Shown here in pieces: positions 1 through 9,346 of a DNA stretch of 64,000 nucleotides. Both the position numbers and the translations under genes were made by a program. The notes under the pieces are model-generated. The model ran no database searches, was not told the origin of the DNA, and saw nothing but the letters and a program-made list of their open reading frames with translations. The DNA comes from Lewinellaceae bacterium (GTDB lineage Bacteria; Bacteroidota; Bacteroidia; Chitinophagales; Saprospiraceae). Location: positions 66,266 through 130,265 of the forward strand of contig JACJYK010000004.1 in NCBI GenBank assembly GCA_020636135.1, written 5' to 3'. Positions within the stretch are counted from its first letter, which is position 1, and each line of letters opens with the position of its first letter.

Positions 1-3000
1 GATTTGTAGTCCCTCATCGACCTGATCAACCGGGATATGCTTATCAGGAATGCAAACTTTCCGGCAGCAAATACGGACACATTTACTTGTCAGATCGTAG
101 TACGTGAGGGTTACATAAAGTGAGTTCCCGGGCGTAAATCCATAATTGAACTGAACTTCGGTCTGGTTGCCCACAATGGCCTCCACCGTCTCCTGGTCAT
201 CATGCAAATCCCAACGCAAAACCTGAATATCTTCGTCATCGGTTATGAAAGTCAACCGATCATCCCTGCCAATCGAAGGATACCAGCGAAATCGCCGACA
301 ATTGAACGGATCGGCTATGCAGATCTTGCGGCAATATTCATAACACTTCGTGATCTCTCCGGTATTAACTTCCCAGCGGACACAGATTTCTACCATTCCT
401 GAGACAGGCAACTTCATCTTCGGAGTCTTTCCACTGTACCGCTCATCCCCATCAACATACCATTTGATGTTCGAGGCTCCTTGAGTCTCCTCCCGGTCAG
501 CAAACACAAAATTGTAATCAAGGGCATTTGATTCAGAGACGGGCGTGTACCAAAAGCATGGTTTGTTTTCTGGTATTGACGTACAATTACCCGGATCACA
601 TTTGGGATAATAACTGTTATTTGAATCCCAAATCAGGGCACAATCCGTCAATTGGGTTACCGGATCCCCTGGTTGGGTTGCAAAATCATTATACGAGAAC
701 AACAATGTTCCATTACAACTATAAACTCTCCCGCCTTCTTCATCAATGATTGTTGGGTCATCGAAATGCAATTTATATACGCACTGTCCATTGTATTTGC
801 ATGAATAGATCTCATAAAAAGGACACAGAAGTGAACCACTCTGATTACAATCAGATACTAACGAGTCCACTATATTCAGGAGTCCACTGTCATCCGTGCA
901 ACATGTTTCTGCACAGTAATTACATCTCGGGATCGGAATACAACAAACCTTGAGACAACACGCTGCCAATTCATCGGCATATTCCGGAGTATCCATGCAC
1001 TCATAATAATAGCAATAAACATATGGTTGCTCTTCTCCCTGGCCGTACGTGGGTATATTAATGGTACTCATTCCATCATAAATACTTAATCTCCTTCCAT
1101 AAGCATCCGTCCAATAAGCTACCTCACCTGGACTGTTGATCACCGCATAGCCATCCTCACAAGGCGCTCCACAACTGAAAATGCACAAATTATCCACTTC
1201 ATAAAAACCACCATCACCGTAAAATTCAATGCCGGTAATATTTGTATTAAAAGCTATCTCTCCGGTATATATGTCATTGATGTAAACGGAACCGTTATTA
1301 TTACTATTTACTACCATTGAAAATTTTGCATTCCCGGTAATAACAGGCAACTCCAAAGATCCGAATTGGCCTGCCGGAGCTTTAAAAATTGCTCGCTCCA
1401 ATACATTTTTGTCATGAACAAACGCAAATTCCATTTCAATCAACCCGATAAATGGTTGTAAATCAAAACTAATTTTATATGGATAAGATATACCATTAGG
1501 GACTCTGTATCCAACACCCGTTGCAGTTGATATCAAGGAGGTTATTGTCAATTTACCGTCATAAACATCCGCATCAAACCGGCCATCCATCACATACCAG
1601 TCACTTGGGTTTTGTTGGGTAATTGAACTGCCATCTTCATATTCAAAATCCTCACAGGCTATTACATTCATCACTTCACATCCCGACTCATAACAGGTAT
1701 ATGGGTTGGTCAAACAGACATTGATGCAACAGGTATACTCACAACCATCGGATGTCCGATACGTACAACATACCCAATAGGTCGTACTCGTCTCCGCTAC
1801 GTCTGTTAATAAGAATTCCGCTTCCTCACTCGTTGCATAGAAGCCTTCTCCTCCATTCTCAGCATTGGCTGACCAGCTTGCCACGGTAGAGCCTGCCGGT
1901 AAAGTCGGTGTGAAATGGTAACGGTAGCTTCCTGTATACACCTCCTGTTCTGTACCCACATACGAAGCCGTAATGATCCCCGGTCCACAATCATAGATAT
2001 ACTCTGGCATGGCGACCTGGCACAATTCTTTGCAACAAACCTGCAGGCATCCATCTTTGTCGTAGTACTCAAAGCAGATCACCACATCACCCCTGGTAAT
2101 GTACTCTGTCAAATCCAGGGTGATTTCACCTTCTACGCCACCATCTTCATCTCCTACCGCATTATCCAATATAATCTTGGGATTATTTGCCATTCCCGTT
2201 TCCTTATTTCTAATATAGAGCAATGGATCCCCTGCAAGGCCTTCGGTAAAAAAGCGATAGATAAATCCTTTTCCTGTATAGATATAATCGACCAGATCAC
2301 ATGCCTCTTCCTGATCATCGTAGATACATATCTGTTTGCAAATCTTCCGGCAAACGTAACCTCCTTCACCAATTGGTATCTCAAATTTTACACAAACCTC
2401 ATAGCTGCCTTCTCCCGGGAATTGAAGGGTGGTGTACTCACCAGTAGCTACTATTTCACTACCCCCATTGATGCACCACCTGATGTTAGTCGCTCCGTCT
2501 ACTTCAGGGATTGACAACAACGTGAAATCATATTGGTCTCCTCCGACTGACGACGGAACGAAAACGATGCAATTTTCAGATGGGGTGAGTTCTTCGCAGT
2601 CATCCTCACAGGTTAGTGTTAACTTATAACCTGAACTGATCCCGGGCTGATACGTATCGATCACCAAATAGTAGGTGCCGGATGCATTTGGTACGGATAT
2701 TCGCTCACTATTTGTACCTGATTGAATCGAATTACCAATACATCCTACTAATCCAGACACTTCTCCTGTGGTGCATTGATCAAATAAAAACATATCCAGA
2801 TTGCCCGTTAAACCCATCAAGTCAATGACGATATCTTTCGGGGTATCTCCGATATCTATTCGTATTACTTCATCATCACCATCAAATTCTAAATCTCCAT
2901 TGTAACAATTTGAAGGTCTATAGCTACAATTCGAATTAAATTCATTCCCATCGAGGCTATTGATGGCTCCTGTTCGTTCATTATTATCACAATTAAGTGT

Positions 3001-4395
3001 AGCTGCCACCTTAGTACAATCTTCACTCGGGCAACCTTCACATGAAAATTTTAATTTATAACTACCCTCTTCACTTTTATCAACAGCATCTATTACTACA
3101 TAATAGGTTCCAGGTGGCAATGAACCTTCATCACTCCATATCTCTCCATCCGGGAACGGCGAGTCATCAACAGGTGTGTTCTTTGCATCTCCTATACATT
3201 CAATACTCGTTACTTCTCCCCCACTATTACAGTTTATTATGCTCATAGTCAAATTAATATTTGTACTATGATCCAATTCAAGGGCAATAACATCAGAACT
3301 CCGCTCCTTCTTAAAACTATATATTTTATCTCCTCCTGAGAATGTTTGACTTTCAATATATGGAGCACATCCCAAATAATGCTCTCGAACAAAATTGTTA
3401 GTCTCATTACGTAAATCTCCATTAAGAGTCTGCCCGCATATTATACTTGTAGCTTCATTACAATTCGGAGCAGCAATTGTGCAGTGCATATTCAAACTAT
3501 AACTACCCTCTTCACTTTTATCAACAGCATCTATTACTACATAATAGGTTCCAGGTGGCAATGAACCTTCATCACTCCATATTTCCCCATCTGGGAACGG
3601 CGAGTCATCAGTAGGTGTGTTCTTTGCATCTCCTATACATTCAATATTCGTTACTTCTCCCCCACTATTACAGTTTATTATGCTCATAGTCAAATTAATA
3701 CTTGTACTATGATCCAATTCAAGGGTAATAACATCAGAACTCCGCTCCTTCTTAAAACTATATATTTTATCTCCTCCCGAGAATGTTTGACTTTCAATAT
3801 ATGGAGCGCATCCCAAATAATGCTCTCGAACAAAATTGTTCGTTTCATTACGTAAATCTCCATTAAGAGTCTGCCCACATACTATACTTGTAGCCTCATT
3901 ACAATTTGGAATAGATGTTGAACAATAAGATTCTTCCTCACATGTAACTGATCCTCCATTATTTCTAAAATAAAGCCGAAATGTCTCAACCTGATCAGCC
4001 CAAGCAATAATATACCCGCTATTACTAGTCACACAAAAACCTGCTTCCAATAAGTTAATTTCACCAGTCCATTGAGAAATAGGGTATTGAGGGCTACATT
4101 TTCTATCTCCACAACACGGCGCAAAATATAAAGAAACATCATGGTTTCCTGTCCAAACATAGCCATTGTATTGACCATTCGGTAGTTTGAATATCTTATA
4201 GAAATCCGTAGAAAACTCGCCTTCACAATAATTAAGCTTAATTTCCGATCCTGTAGAAGTTAGCGTATATTCACCTACTAATTCTTCAGAATTAGTAACC
4301 ATTGGGATGGCGTCACTACAACCAGGAACTTGAGCATCAACCAGTTGTAATATTGCAGCTTGAAGCACCAGTATAAGTATTAATATTCTTTTCAT
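1..4395 (-). CDS. Giant cysteine-rich secreted modular protein (partial, C-terminus beyond window)
   Basis: One uninterrupted leftward frame of 1465 codons runs from the ATG at 4395 to base 1 with no stop, so the C-terminus lies outside the window. Residues 1-22 form a signal peptide (MKRILILILVLQ... ending near DAQ). After a unique domain come three pre-peptidase C-terminal (PPC)-like domains at about 162-300, 309-447 and 456-595; the first two are near-identical copies. PKD-like modules ending in cysteine clusters such as CRKICKQIC and CRKICIAD lie at about 595-685 and 1267-1353, with further CC-x(3)-C clusters between them. A jelly-roll/LamG-like segment starting at a C-E-D-F motif spans about 915-1067. 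Such repeat proteins in Bacteroidota are usually exported by T9SS and sit on the surface, but the sorting tail would be off the edge. The function (adhesin, matrix protein or structural protein) is unknown. The frame is clear; the domain names come from motif reading only. Confidence 0.75.
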   Translation of the reverse strand, partial: MKRILILILVLQAAILQLVDAQVPGCSDAIPMVTNSEELVGEYTLTSTGSEIKLNYCEGEFSTDFYKIFKLPNGQYNGYVWTGNHDVSLYFAPCCGDRKCSPQYPISQWTGEINLLEAGFCVTSNSGYIIAWADQVETFRLYFRNNGGSVTCEEESYCSTSIPNCNEATSIVCGQTLNGDLRNETNNFVREHYLGCAPYIESQTFSGGDKIYSFKKERSSDVITLELDHSTSINLTMSIINCNSGGEVTNIECIGDAKNTPTDDSPFPDGEIWSDEGSLPPGTYYVVIDAVDKSEEGSYSLNMHCTIAAPNCNEATSIICGQTLNGDLRNETNNFVREHYLGCAPYIESQTFSGGDKIYSFKKERSSDVIALELDHSTNINLTMSIINCNSGGEVTSIECIGDAKNTPVDDSPFPDGEIWSDEGSLPPGTYYVVIDAVDKSEEGSYKLKFSCEGCPSEDCTKVAATLNCDNNERTGAINSLDGNEFNSNCSYRPSNCYNGDLEFDGDDEVIRIDIGDTPKDIVIDLMGLTGNLDMFLFDQCTTGEVSGLVGCIGNSIQSGTNSERISVPNASGTYYLVIDTYQPGISSGYKLTLTCEDDCEELTPSENCIVFVPSSVGGDQYDFTLLSIPEVDGATNIRWCINGGSEIVATGEYTTLQFPGEGSYEVCVKFEIPIGEGGYVCRKICKQICIYDDQEEACDLVDYIYTGKGFIYRFFTEGLAGDPLLYIRNKETGMANNPKIILDNAVGDEDGGVEGEITLDLTEYITRGDVVICFEYYDKDGCLQVCCKELCQVAMPEYIYDCGPGIITASYVGTEQEVYTGSYRYHFTPTLPAGSTVASWSANAENGGEGFYATSEEAEFLLTDVAETSTTYWVCCTYRTSDGCEYTCCINVCLTNPYTCYESGCEVMNVIACEDFEYEDGSSITQQNPSDWYVMDGRFDADVYDGKLTITSLISTATGVGYRVPNGISYPYKISFDLQPFIGLIEMEFAFVHDKNVLERAIFKAPAGQFGSLELPVITGNAKFSMVVNSNNNGSVYINDIYTGEIAFNTNITGIEFYGDGGFYEVDNLCIFSCGAPCEDGYAVINSPGEVAYWTDAYGRRLSIYDGMSTINIPTYGQGEEQPYVYCYYYECMDTPEYADELAACCLKVCCIPIPRCNYCAETCCTDDSGLLNIVDSLVSDCNQSGSLLCPFYEIYSCKYNGQCVYKLHFDDPTIIDEEGGRVYSCNGTLLFSYNDFATQPGDPVTQLTDCALIWDSNNSYYPKCDPGNCTSIPENKPCFWYTPVSESNALDYNFVFADREETQGASNIKWYVDGDERYSGKTPKMKLPVSGMVEICVRWEVNTGEITKCYEYCRKICIADPFNCRRFRWYPSIGRDDRLTFITDDEDIQVLRWDLHDDQETVEAIVGNQTEVQFNYGFTPGNSLYVTLTYYDLTSKCVRICCRKVCIPDKHIPVDQVDEGLQI
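3058..3909 (-). repeat. In-frame tandem duplication of a PPC-like domain (441-bp period)
   Basis: Bases 3058-3468 and 3499-3909 are near-identical, with only scattered substitutions, and are offset by exactly 441 bp (147 codons), so the giant protein's reading frame is kept. Each unit encodes one PPC-like domain starting near the motif PNCNEAT and ending near GSY[SK]L. A third, clearly diverged copy lies at about 2610-3030. The near-identity at DNA level points to a recent duplication or gene conversion. Confidence 0.85.
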
Positions 4396-4434
4396 AGCCT
4401 TTAAATTTAAATGTGATTATATATCTCCAAGCTT

Positions 4435-5010
4435 TTAAAAGCTCAGACCAATTGAAAATTGAACTAAATCGAGTCTGATTTCGGCTTCTTCGCCGTCGCT
4501 AAGATTGCCTCTCTGAAATTCCACCTTCCCTATGACCGGGCCCGCTTTCAAAGAAGCATTAACAGCATGTGCGCCATTCTGATAGATGGTCAGATCATCT
4601 TCAATAGAAGGGATCATTCCAAAATACCGGTATTGATACCCTCCAGACAATACTATTCCTTTTGCAATCTTGAGTGATAATTGTGGGCCAAATTGAGTAG
4701 CTCCGATAACCGTCTCGTGATAAAAGTAATTCGCTGAAAGTATCGTCCAATTAAGACCATAAAAGAGGTGCTTTGAACTCCTTCTGTTAAAATACAAGAT
4801 GGTCCCGAGCTCAGCATGAATATTCCCATCGTGCTGAAGCCACTCTGCAACACCTGGTTCATGGAATTGAGCCTTGCCTACCAGCATATAAAACTGATTG
4901 TGAATGTTCTTTGGCCTACACACTTGAGCATTGACAGAAACAACATAAGAACATAGAACAAAAGTAATGAGGGCAGACTTAATAATTGTTGATGCAGTAA
5001 TTCTTTTCAT
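4435..5010 (-). CDS. Small outer-membrane beta-barrel protein
   Basis: This 191-residue protein has an N-terminal signal peptide (hydrophobic residues about 10-28, cleavage probably after VNA). The rest alternates polar and hydrophobic residues in short beta-strand stretches, with glycine turns such as LSGGYQYRYFG, and ends in the aromatic residue expected of a BAM-inserted barrel (SIGLSF). It lies 39 bp upstream of the start of the giant secreted protein on the same strand, so the two are probably co-transcribed, and it may help secrete or anchor that protein. No specific family is recognised. It is too short for PorP/SprF (about 300-350 residues) and more like small OmpW/PorT-type barrels. 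The role is inference. Confidence 0.6.
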   Translation of the reverse strand: MKRITASTIIKSALITFVLCSYVVSVNAQVCRPKNIHNQFYMLVGKAQFHEPGVAEWLQHDGNIHAELGTILYFNRRSSKHLFYGLNWTILSANYFYHETVIGATQFGPQLSLKIAKGIVLSGGYQYRYFGMIPSIEDDLTIYQNGAHAVNASLKAGPVIGKVEFQRGNLSDGEEAEIRLDLVQFSIGLSF

Positions 5011-5884
5011 GGCAAATAATTTTAATTCCTAAATGATCGGGAAGTGATAAAATACAGAATTGAATATCAGATTTCTAAAGAGAGAAAGTTTTAGACCCCT
5101 TTCTCGTAAAAGCAAGCGATACAGCTTAAGCATCGACCTCAAGCTTTATCTACAAACAATACCTAAATTTTGATTCCAGTAGCCTATTCAAATTCATAAG
5201 ATTTAATATTAGTCAGTTTGAAAATAACACACATTGCTTAGTGTTACGATCATTCAAAGGTAACCCAGTGTCTAAGGTCATTTGGTCAACTAATCCTTAG
5301 ATTGTTACATTTTCCTATAGACAAGGGTAGAGAGCCAACCAAACAAAATCATGAAAATTATAGTTATGGGTTGGTACCAAAATAGCACCAGGATGTATAA
5401 TATCACCGTAGTAGGAAGATTACCCATCCCCTTTGGGTAAGATAAACACACTAATAATCTAATTGTCGAAATAAAATACTATCAAAATCAACATTGAGGA
5501 CAGTCTCCTCAAAAGTTGCATTATATGAATATATTAAAAATAATCGAAAGAGAAAAGACTATTCACATATTGATATAAATACCAGCTCATGATTTTTGAA
5601 GATCTAAAGCATATTATACAACTCTGTACGTCCATAAGCAAGACCTCGATCATCGAAGCAACAGGTATTAATCATTGCAAATAAACCAAGTAGGAAATCA
5701 AATACTCTAATTATCAATTAATTACATAATCATTATTATCTTAAATCAAAATATACCAAATACGCGTAAAGAAGAGTTCGCAATTCATCGGTCAGAAAAC
5801 ATAACGACTTTCATATAATTTATGATCCACTATTTTGTTACTTAATAAAGAAGCTTTCCCAAGCAGTGTGTCCTTCAATTCTTG
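5011..5884. other. AT-rich intergenic region without a recognisable gene
   Basis: About 870 bp between the small barrel gene and the insertion-sequence remnants. I see no convincing coding frame on either strand. A perfect 7-bp inverted repeat (TTACCCA / TGGGTAA, 5421-5441) lacks a following T-run, so it is not an obvious terminator. The part next to the IS (5792-5885) has a short leftward open stretch of unknown origin. The leftward promoter of the barrel operon should lie in the first 100-150 bases, but no clear TAnnTTTG box was found. Confidence 0.6.
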
Positions 5885-5910
5885 GGCTACCCCCCTAAAA
5901 GACGATACAC

Positions 5911-6477
5911 TTATGAAAATTTTATGTTGGTCCACGTTTGGACATTTACTAGTTGGCAGCAATGATTCTTGATCAGCACCCAACGGGATTCTACATCGAT
6001 CACGATAACCGTTAACCCATTGCGACGCTGCCCGTGGACATAGCCATATTTGATATCTATTTCCAGATACTCCAGACTGATACGGCATGGTGGTAACAGA
6101 TCCTTGACCCATTCCCTGTCCCTGGGCCTTGTTTGCCTTTTCTTCTTGTTGACCAATTGATGCTCCTTCATCAAACACTATACCTTCTTTTCGTTGATCA
6201 TGTAATGCCTGGACTGTTGCAGCCATCGCGTGACTTTCCGGTATCCATAATCCACAAACTCTTGATCCAGGATCCATTTGATGTCTTCTACGACCTGTTC
6301 ATTCCAGACCCATTGTCCCGAATAGGTCATCGTGTGTTCCGATGCCCGACATCCACGTTTACCGTTCGTATTTCTACGTGTTTTCCTGCCGTAGTAAGTA
6401 CTCGATGCAACACCGGTGTACTTCAATACTAGACGCACCGGATGCCCCTCTGCTATGAACATTTCTGCGACCATCAA
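5911..6477 (-). pseudogene. IS3-family transposase OrfB (DDE integrase), nonsense-mutated and truncated
   Basis: The frame reads MVAEMFIAEGHPVRLVL... through the HTH_21-like region (GYRKVTRWL, 'YMINEKKV'), then meets an in-frame TAG at 6178-6180 where related transposases have a tyrosine codon (KVY-x-LMKEH pattern). Downstream in the same frame it resumes with LMKEHQL and the rve core, including the first two catalytic aspartates (EIDIKYGYVHG and VIDVESRW), and then stops at 5911. The third catalytic residue (Glu) is missing. The nonsense codon plus C-terminal loss make it inactive. It would be translated as a fusion with OrfA by -1 frameshifting. The family assignment is firm; the subgroup (IS150-like) is tentative. 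Confidence 0.85.
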
Positions 6478-6803
6478 TCGTTCTTCAAGCGTATTTGGCT
6501 TTTTTTTAGCAGCTCTTCTTTGATCCGCAAGGCCAGCTCTTTTTCCGCCAGCATCTCTTTATACGCTTTTAACTCTCGTTTCAACTGCTCATTCTCAACT
6601 TCTAAATCGGTCTTTACCACTGGTGATCGATTCTCCAGTCCGATGGAGCCATCCTTTTCATAACGGTCAATCCACCGACGTAACACACTATCCGACAATT
6701 CATATTCCCGGCGTGCTCGTGTTACCCCATGTCGCTTGCTAAATTGTATGATTTCTAATTTCTGAGCTACCGTGAAGCTCCTTCTGTGACGAGTCATTTG
6801 CAC
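6474..6803 (-). CDS. IS3-family transposase OrfA (helix-turn-helix)
   Basis: This 109-residue protein starts with a basic helix-turn-helix (RRSFTVAQKLEIIQFSKRHG, then the recognition helix around ARREYELSDSVLRRW). A leucine-zipper-like coiled coil follows (residues about 70-100, ENEQLKRELKAYKEML), the usual OrfA layout for binding IS ends and dimerising. Near its end, at about 6500-6508, a run of eight A's (coding strand) lies just before the frame that leads into OrfB in -1, the programmed frameshift arrangement typical of IS3 elements. OrfA itself looks intact, but with orfB broken it has no catalytic partner from this copy. Confidence 0.85.
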   Translation of the reverse strand: MQMTRHRRSFTVAQKLEIIQFSKRHGVTRARREYELSDSVLRRWIDRYEKDGSIGLENRSPVVKTDLEVENEQLKRELKAYKEMLAEKELALRIKEELLKKSQIRLKND

Positions 6804-6858
6804 TCTTTTTTATGGTTATAAAATTAAGCGCATTTTCTCCATCTATTTAGGGGGTCAG

Positions 6859-7002
6859 AGGGGCACTCGCCTATTTCGCTCAGAAGGCTTTAGAACTTTT
6901 TTTCCAATACATCTTTTAGCAGTTGGTGATCCAGACTCATATCAGCAAACATGCGCTTGACCTGGCGGTTCACGTTTTCAAAGTCCTTAAGATGCTTCAG
7001 CT
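6859..7002 (-). pseudogene. Fragment of a second IS3-family element (OrfA tail and first OrfB codons)
   Basis: Read leftward from about 7000, the frame gives LKHLKDFENVNRQVKRMF followed by ADMSLDHQLLKDVLEKK. This is the highly recognisable C-terminus of OrfA in the IS3/IS407-type groups. A slippery A-AAA-AAG heptamer (about 6896-6902) follows, and the -1 frame continues VLKPSERNRRVP, the normal start of OrfB. It is then cut by the end of the IS150-like element. A stop codon just upstream shows the 5' part is lost. This is an old transposon into which the other IS apparently inserted. Nothing recognisable fills 7003-7233. Confidence 0.8.
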
Positions 7003-7233
7003 ACTAGTTGTCCATACCTCCGTATCTACATCAAACTTAAACGGCGAAACCTTTGATCCCTGCTCCTATAGCTTTAGAGGCAATCAAATGATCATAGTTG
7101 ACCGGGGTAAATTGCTAATGGATAGTTGGTAATACCTATCACTAAATTTTTTTGAGTGTCAGAGGTGACCTTTCCTGGAAACAAACACCAAAGGATGTAT
7201 CAAATAATCAAAACAAACTTTAATTAATTTAGT

Positions 7234-8550
7234 ATGAAAACACAGATCTTATCATTGGCAATATTGACACTTCTATTCTTGGTCACATCCTGTAATAAGG
7301 ATAATTATCTGACGGATGTTTCTCAGGAATTAGAAAAGTATACCGGTGAAGACCTTCCTGAAACATATACTTCAGAAGATCCCATGGTTTTGGAAATGAA
7401 AGAAAAAGTTTATCGTGACTTTAAGAAGGAAGCAGAAATACAAGATATCGAATGGAATGTACCGAAATCAATGACAAGAAGCAAAACCATAACAGATATT
7501 ACATGCGGTAATAAAGCCTATGGCACAACGATCAACGAGAGCAACTCTATAGAAATATACTACAATAAGCCGGACAAAATCTATTCTTTTACTTTAACGC
7601 AAAAAGATGAAGTTACTGTAAAACTTTCAAAGTTAAATTCCGATCTCGACTTATTTATTTATGAAGAATTAATTGATAATTACGGAAGAAGATATCCAGG
7701 AAGTAAGCTTTATACAAGTGATGAACCAGGGACTAACGAAGAAATAATTACAGAAATGCTAAATGCAGGCGACTACCTCATAATCGTAGAAACATATGAA
7801 ATAGAAAGCGACTTCACCCTTGAAGTAAATTGCAAAAATAAGCCTTCAAACAATCCTCGTCGTTGGTGTGAAAATTTTGATGACCTTAGAGCTAGTTATA
7901 TCGAAGGCATTTCCTTACAGTCACCTCATTGGCACCTATGGAAAGGCCTTTCTAATGACGGCAAAGTCTTATTTGAAACCAGCAACACCTCCAATAAAGT
8001 AGTTAAATTTGATTACCCAAGATTTGGATATCAGGATGTAGTACGGGAGTTAACTGGATTAACACCAAGCTCTGGATGGTATATTATGAATTTTAAATTA
8101 TGGGTTGCCCAAGATAAACGAGCTGATTTTGTTACTGAAAAAACAAATAAAGATGGACAAGAACAAGGCTTTGGAATAAGTATTCAAGCTGGAGTCCTTT
8201 CAGTTAAATACAAAGGAAATACATACACTGCAGCAACCAAAGTAAAACAAAATAAATGGATACGATGCTCTATTTCATTTGATCTAACATATAACTTAAT
8301 TGTGGCTCGCATAGATAATGTATCCATTATACTAAGAGCCGATGCTCGTATCGATAGCTATGGTAACTCGAGAAAATCAATTCATGGCATAAATTTCTAT
8401 GGCAATAAATATGCAACCAAATTCCATGTTGATGATGTATGTATAACTGAAATTGAATCAGGATTCGGAGACCCTCTCAGAGTCTACACAATAACTGACT
8501 CAGAAGACACAGAAATTGTAGAAACCTTAGATCTAAGTAAAGAAGATTAA
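7234..8550 (+). CDS. Lipoprotein with PPC domain and C-terminal jelly-roll module
   Basis: This 438-residue protein starts with a lipoprotein signal peptide with lipobox LVTSC (Cys about 20). Residues about 86-205 form a PPC-like domain (TDITCGNKAYGTT ... SDFTLEVNC). From about 212 a jelly-roll/LamG-type segment begins with the motif WCENFDDL and runs to about 410. The giant partial protein at the left edge has the same two module types and a matching C-E-D-F start to its jelly roll, so the two are probably functionally related surface proteins. PPC domains usually lie next to secreted enzymes, but no protease or hydrolase domain is visible here. Function unknown; AT-rich like its surroundings. 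A strong terminator follows directly. Confidence 0.65.
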   Translation: MKTQILSLAILTLLFLVTSCNKDNYLTDVSQELEKYTGEDLPETYTSEDPMVLEMKEKVYRDFKKEAEIQDIEWNVPKSMTRSKTITDITCGNKAYGTTINESNSIEIYYNKPDKIYSFTLTQKDEVTVKLSKLNSDLDLFIYEELIDNYGRRYPGSKLYTSDEPGTNEEIITEMLNAGDYLIIVETYEIESDFTLEVNCKNKPSNNPRRWCENFDDLRASYIEGISLQSPHWHLWKGLSNDGKVLFETSNTSNKVVKFDYPRFGYQDVVRELTGLTPSSGWYIMNFKLWVAQDKRADFVTEKTNKDGQEQGFGISIQAGVLSVKYKGNTYTAATKVKQNKWIRCSISFDLTYNLIVARIDNVSIILRADARIDSYGNSRKSIHGINFYGNKYATKFHVDDVCITEIESGFGDPLRVYTITDSEDTEIVETLDLSKED

Positions 8551-8561
8551 ATAATTGATCT

Positions 8562-8602
8562 AAAAAAGAAAGCCAGTTCTGATGAACTGGCTTTCTTTTT
8601 TA
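8562..8602 (+). terminator. Rho-independent terminator after the PPC lipoprotein gene
   Basis: A 15-bp perfect stem (AAAGAAAGCCAGTTC / GAACTGGCTTTCTTT) around a 4-base TGAT loop, flanked by an A-run and a T-run. It starts about 12 bases after the lipoprotein stop codon. Because of its symmetric A/T tracts it could work in both directions. Confidence 0.9.
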
Positions 8603-8650
8603 GATATAATACCAACAAGGCATAAATAAAAGACCTAAAATAATCCTATT

Positions 8651-9346
8651 ATGAAAATATATTTAACTGTAATCATCGCTTCAATCTACAATATCACAGC
8701 ACATACGCAAAATGAATTTAAAAAAGAATCTTATTGGGGAATAAAATCTGGAATCAATATTCATCAGGTGGCATTTGATGCCAATATTAATACCAAAATA
8801 GATATAGGATATACGAGCGGGTTCGTCTTTAAATATATAGAGGAGAAGGGACATGGCATTCAACTTGAATTAAACCTACAACAAGTAGGATGGAGCGAAA
8901 ATATAAGTCAACCTTATAGCTATACAAGACATTCGTCCTATATTCAAGTCCCAATTATGACACAGTTTATCTTTGATGAGGGTAATAAAAGTTACTTACT
9001 TCATCTAGGAATCTACGGATCCGCTTTAATTAAAGAAAAAGAAAAAATTAACCTTCCTATAGATTACAACCCTCTGAAAGATTCTCGCGACCTACCCTCA
9101 TGGTTCACTAATGGAAAAGACATTGTCAATAAAAATGTATACTACGGGCAATCCGTAGATAAAATAACCGAATACGGCATTTGTGCGGGACTGGGTATAT
9201 CATGGCACACAAGAAACGCAATTCTACAATTAGAAATCAGATATAATCAAAGCCTCTGCAATGTATTTGATCCAAAGAAATATGCTATTTACTCATCAAA
9301 ATCCCAATTCATGGAAATAACATTGGTCTATCTAATAGGAAAATAA
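8651..9346 (+). CDS. PorT-family-like outer-membrane beta-barrel protein
   Basis: This 231-residue protein has an N-terminal signal peptide (residues 1 to about 19). It then shows the 'outer membrane protein beta-barrel domain' pattern: WGIKSGINI near the start, YTSGFVFKY, a membrane-strand pattern around YIQVPIMTQF and YLLHLGIYGSALI, YGICAGLGISW, and an even-spaced final strand ending in LVYLIGK. The motif 'Y[IL]-[QE]-[VI]-P' followed by a G-x-Y strand is typical of PorT/OMP_b-brl_2 proteins of Bacteroidota. Lengths are usually 180-250 residues, so it is complete. It follows the lipoprotein gene after a strong terminator and probably has its own promoter. No specific substrate can be inferred. 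Confidence 0.8.
   Translation: MKIYLTVIIASIYNITAHTQNEFKKESYWGIKSGINIHQVAFDANINTKIDIGYTSGFVFKYIEEKGHGIQLELNLQQVGWSENISQPYSYTRHSSYIQVPIMTQFIFDEGNKSYLLHLGIYGSALIKEKEKINLPIDYNPLKDSRDLPSWFTNGKDIVNKNVYYGQSVDKITEYGICAGLGISWHTRNAILQLEIRYNQSLCNVFDPKKYAIYSSKSQFMEITLVYLIGK

Larger units (their letters stand above)
5885..6858 (-). mobile_element. IS3-family insertion sequence remnant, internally deleted
   Basis: The element is read leftward and contains an intact-looking orfA and a truncated, interrupted orfB. Candidate terminal inverted repeats remain: ACCCCCCTAAAAGA at about 5889-5902 and, on the opposite strand, ACCCCCTAAATAGA at about 6843-6856. Full IS3 members are usually 1.2-1.5 kb. This copy is about 970 bp because the 3' third of orfB, with the last catalytic acidic residue, is gone although the left end seems kept. 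It lies inside an older IS3-type fragment whose orfB start abuts its right end. Exact ends and any target-site duplication are uncertain. Confidence 0.75.

Noticed and set aside
1915..2514. A 199-codon open frame on the + strand
   Set aside because: It is antisense to the giant protein, with no signal peptide or motif; the leftward frame has a signal peptide, conserved module repeats and continuous coding pattern.
5421..5441. A 7-bp perfect hairpin as a terminator
   Set aside because: No T-run follows on either strand and it is not near a stop codon.
5792..6277. A 161-codon - strand frame across the IS
   Set aside because: It is out of frame with the recognisable OrfB catalytic segments; only its last part (before 5885) lies outside the IS and has no recognised motif.
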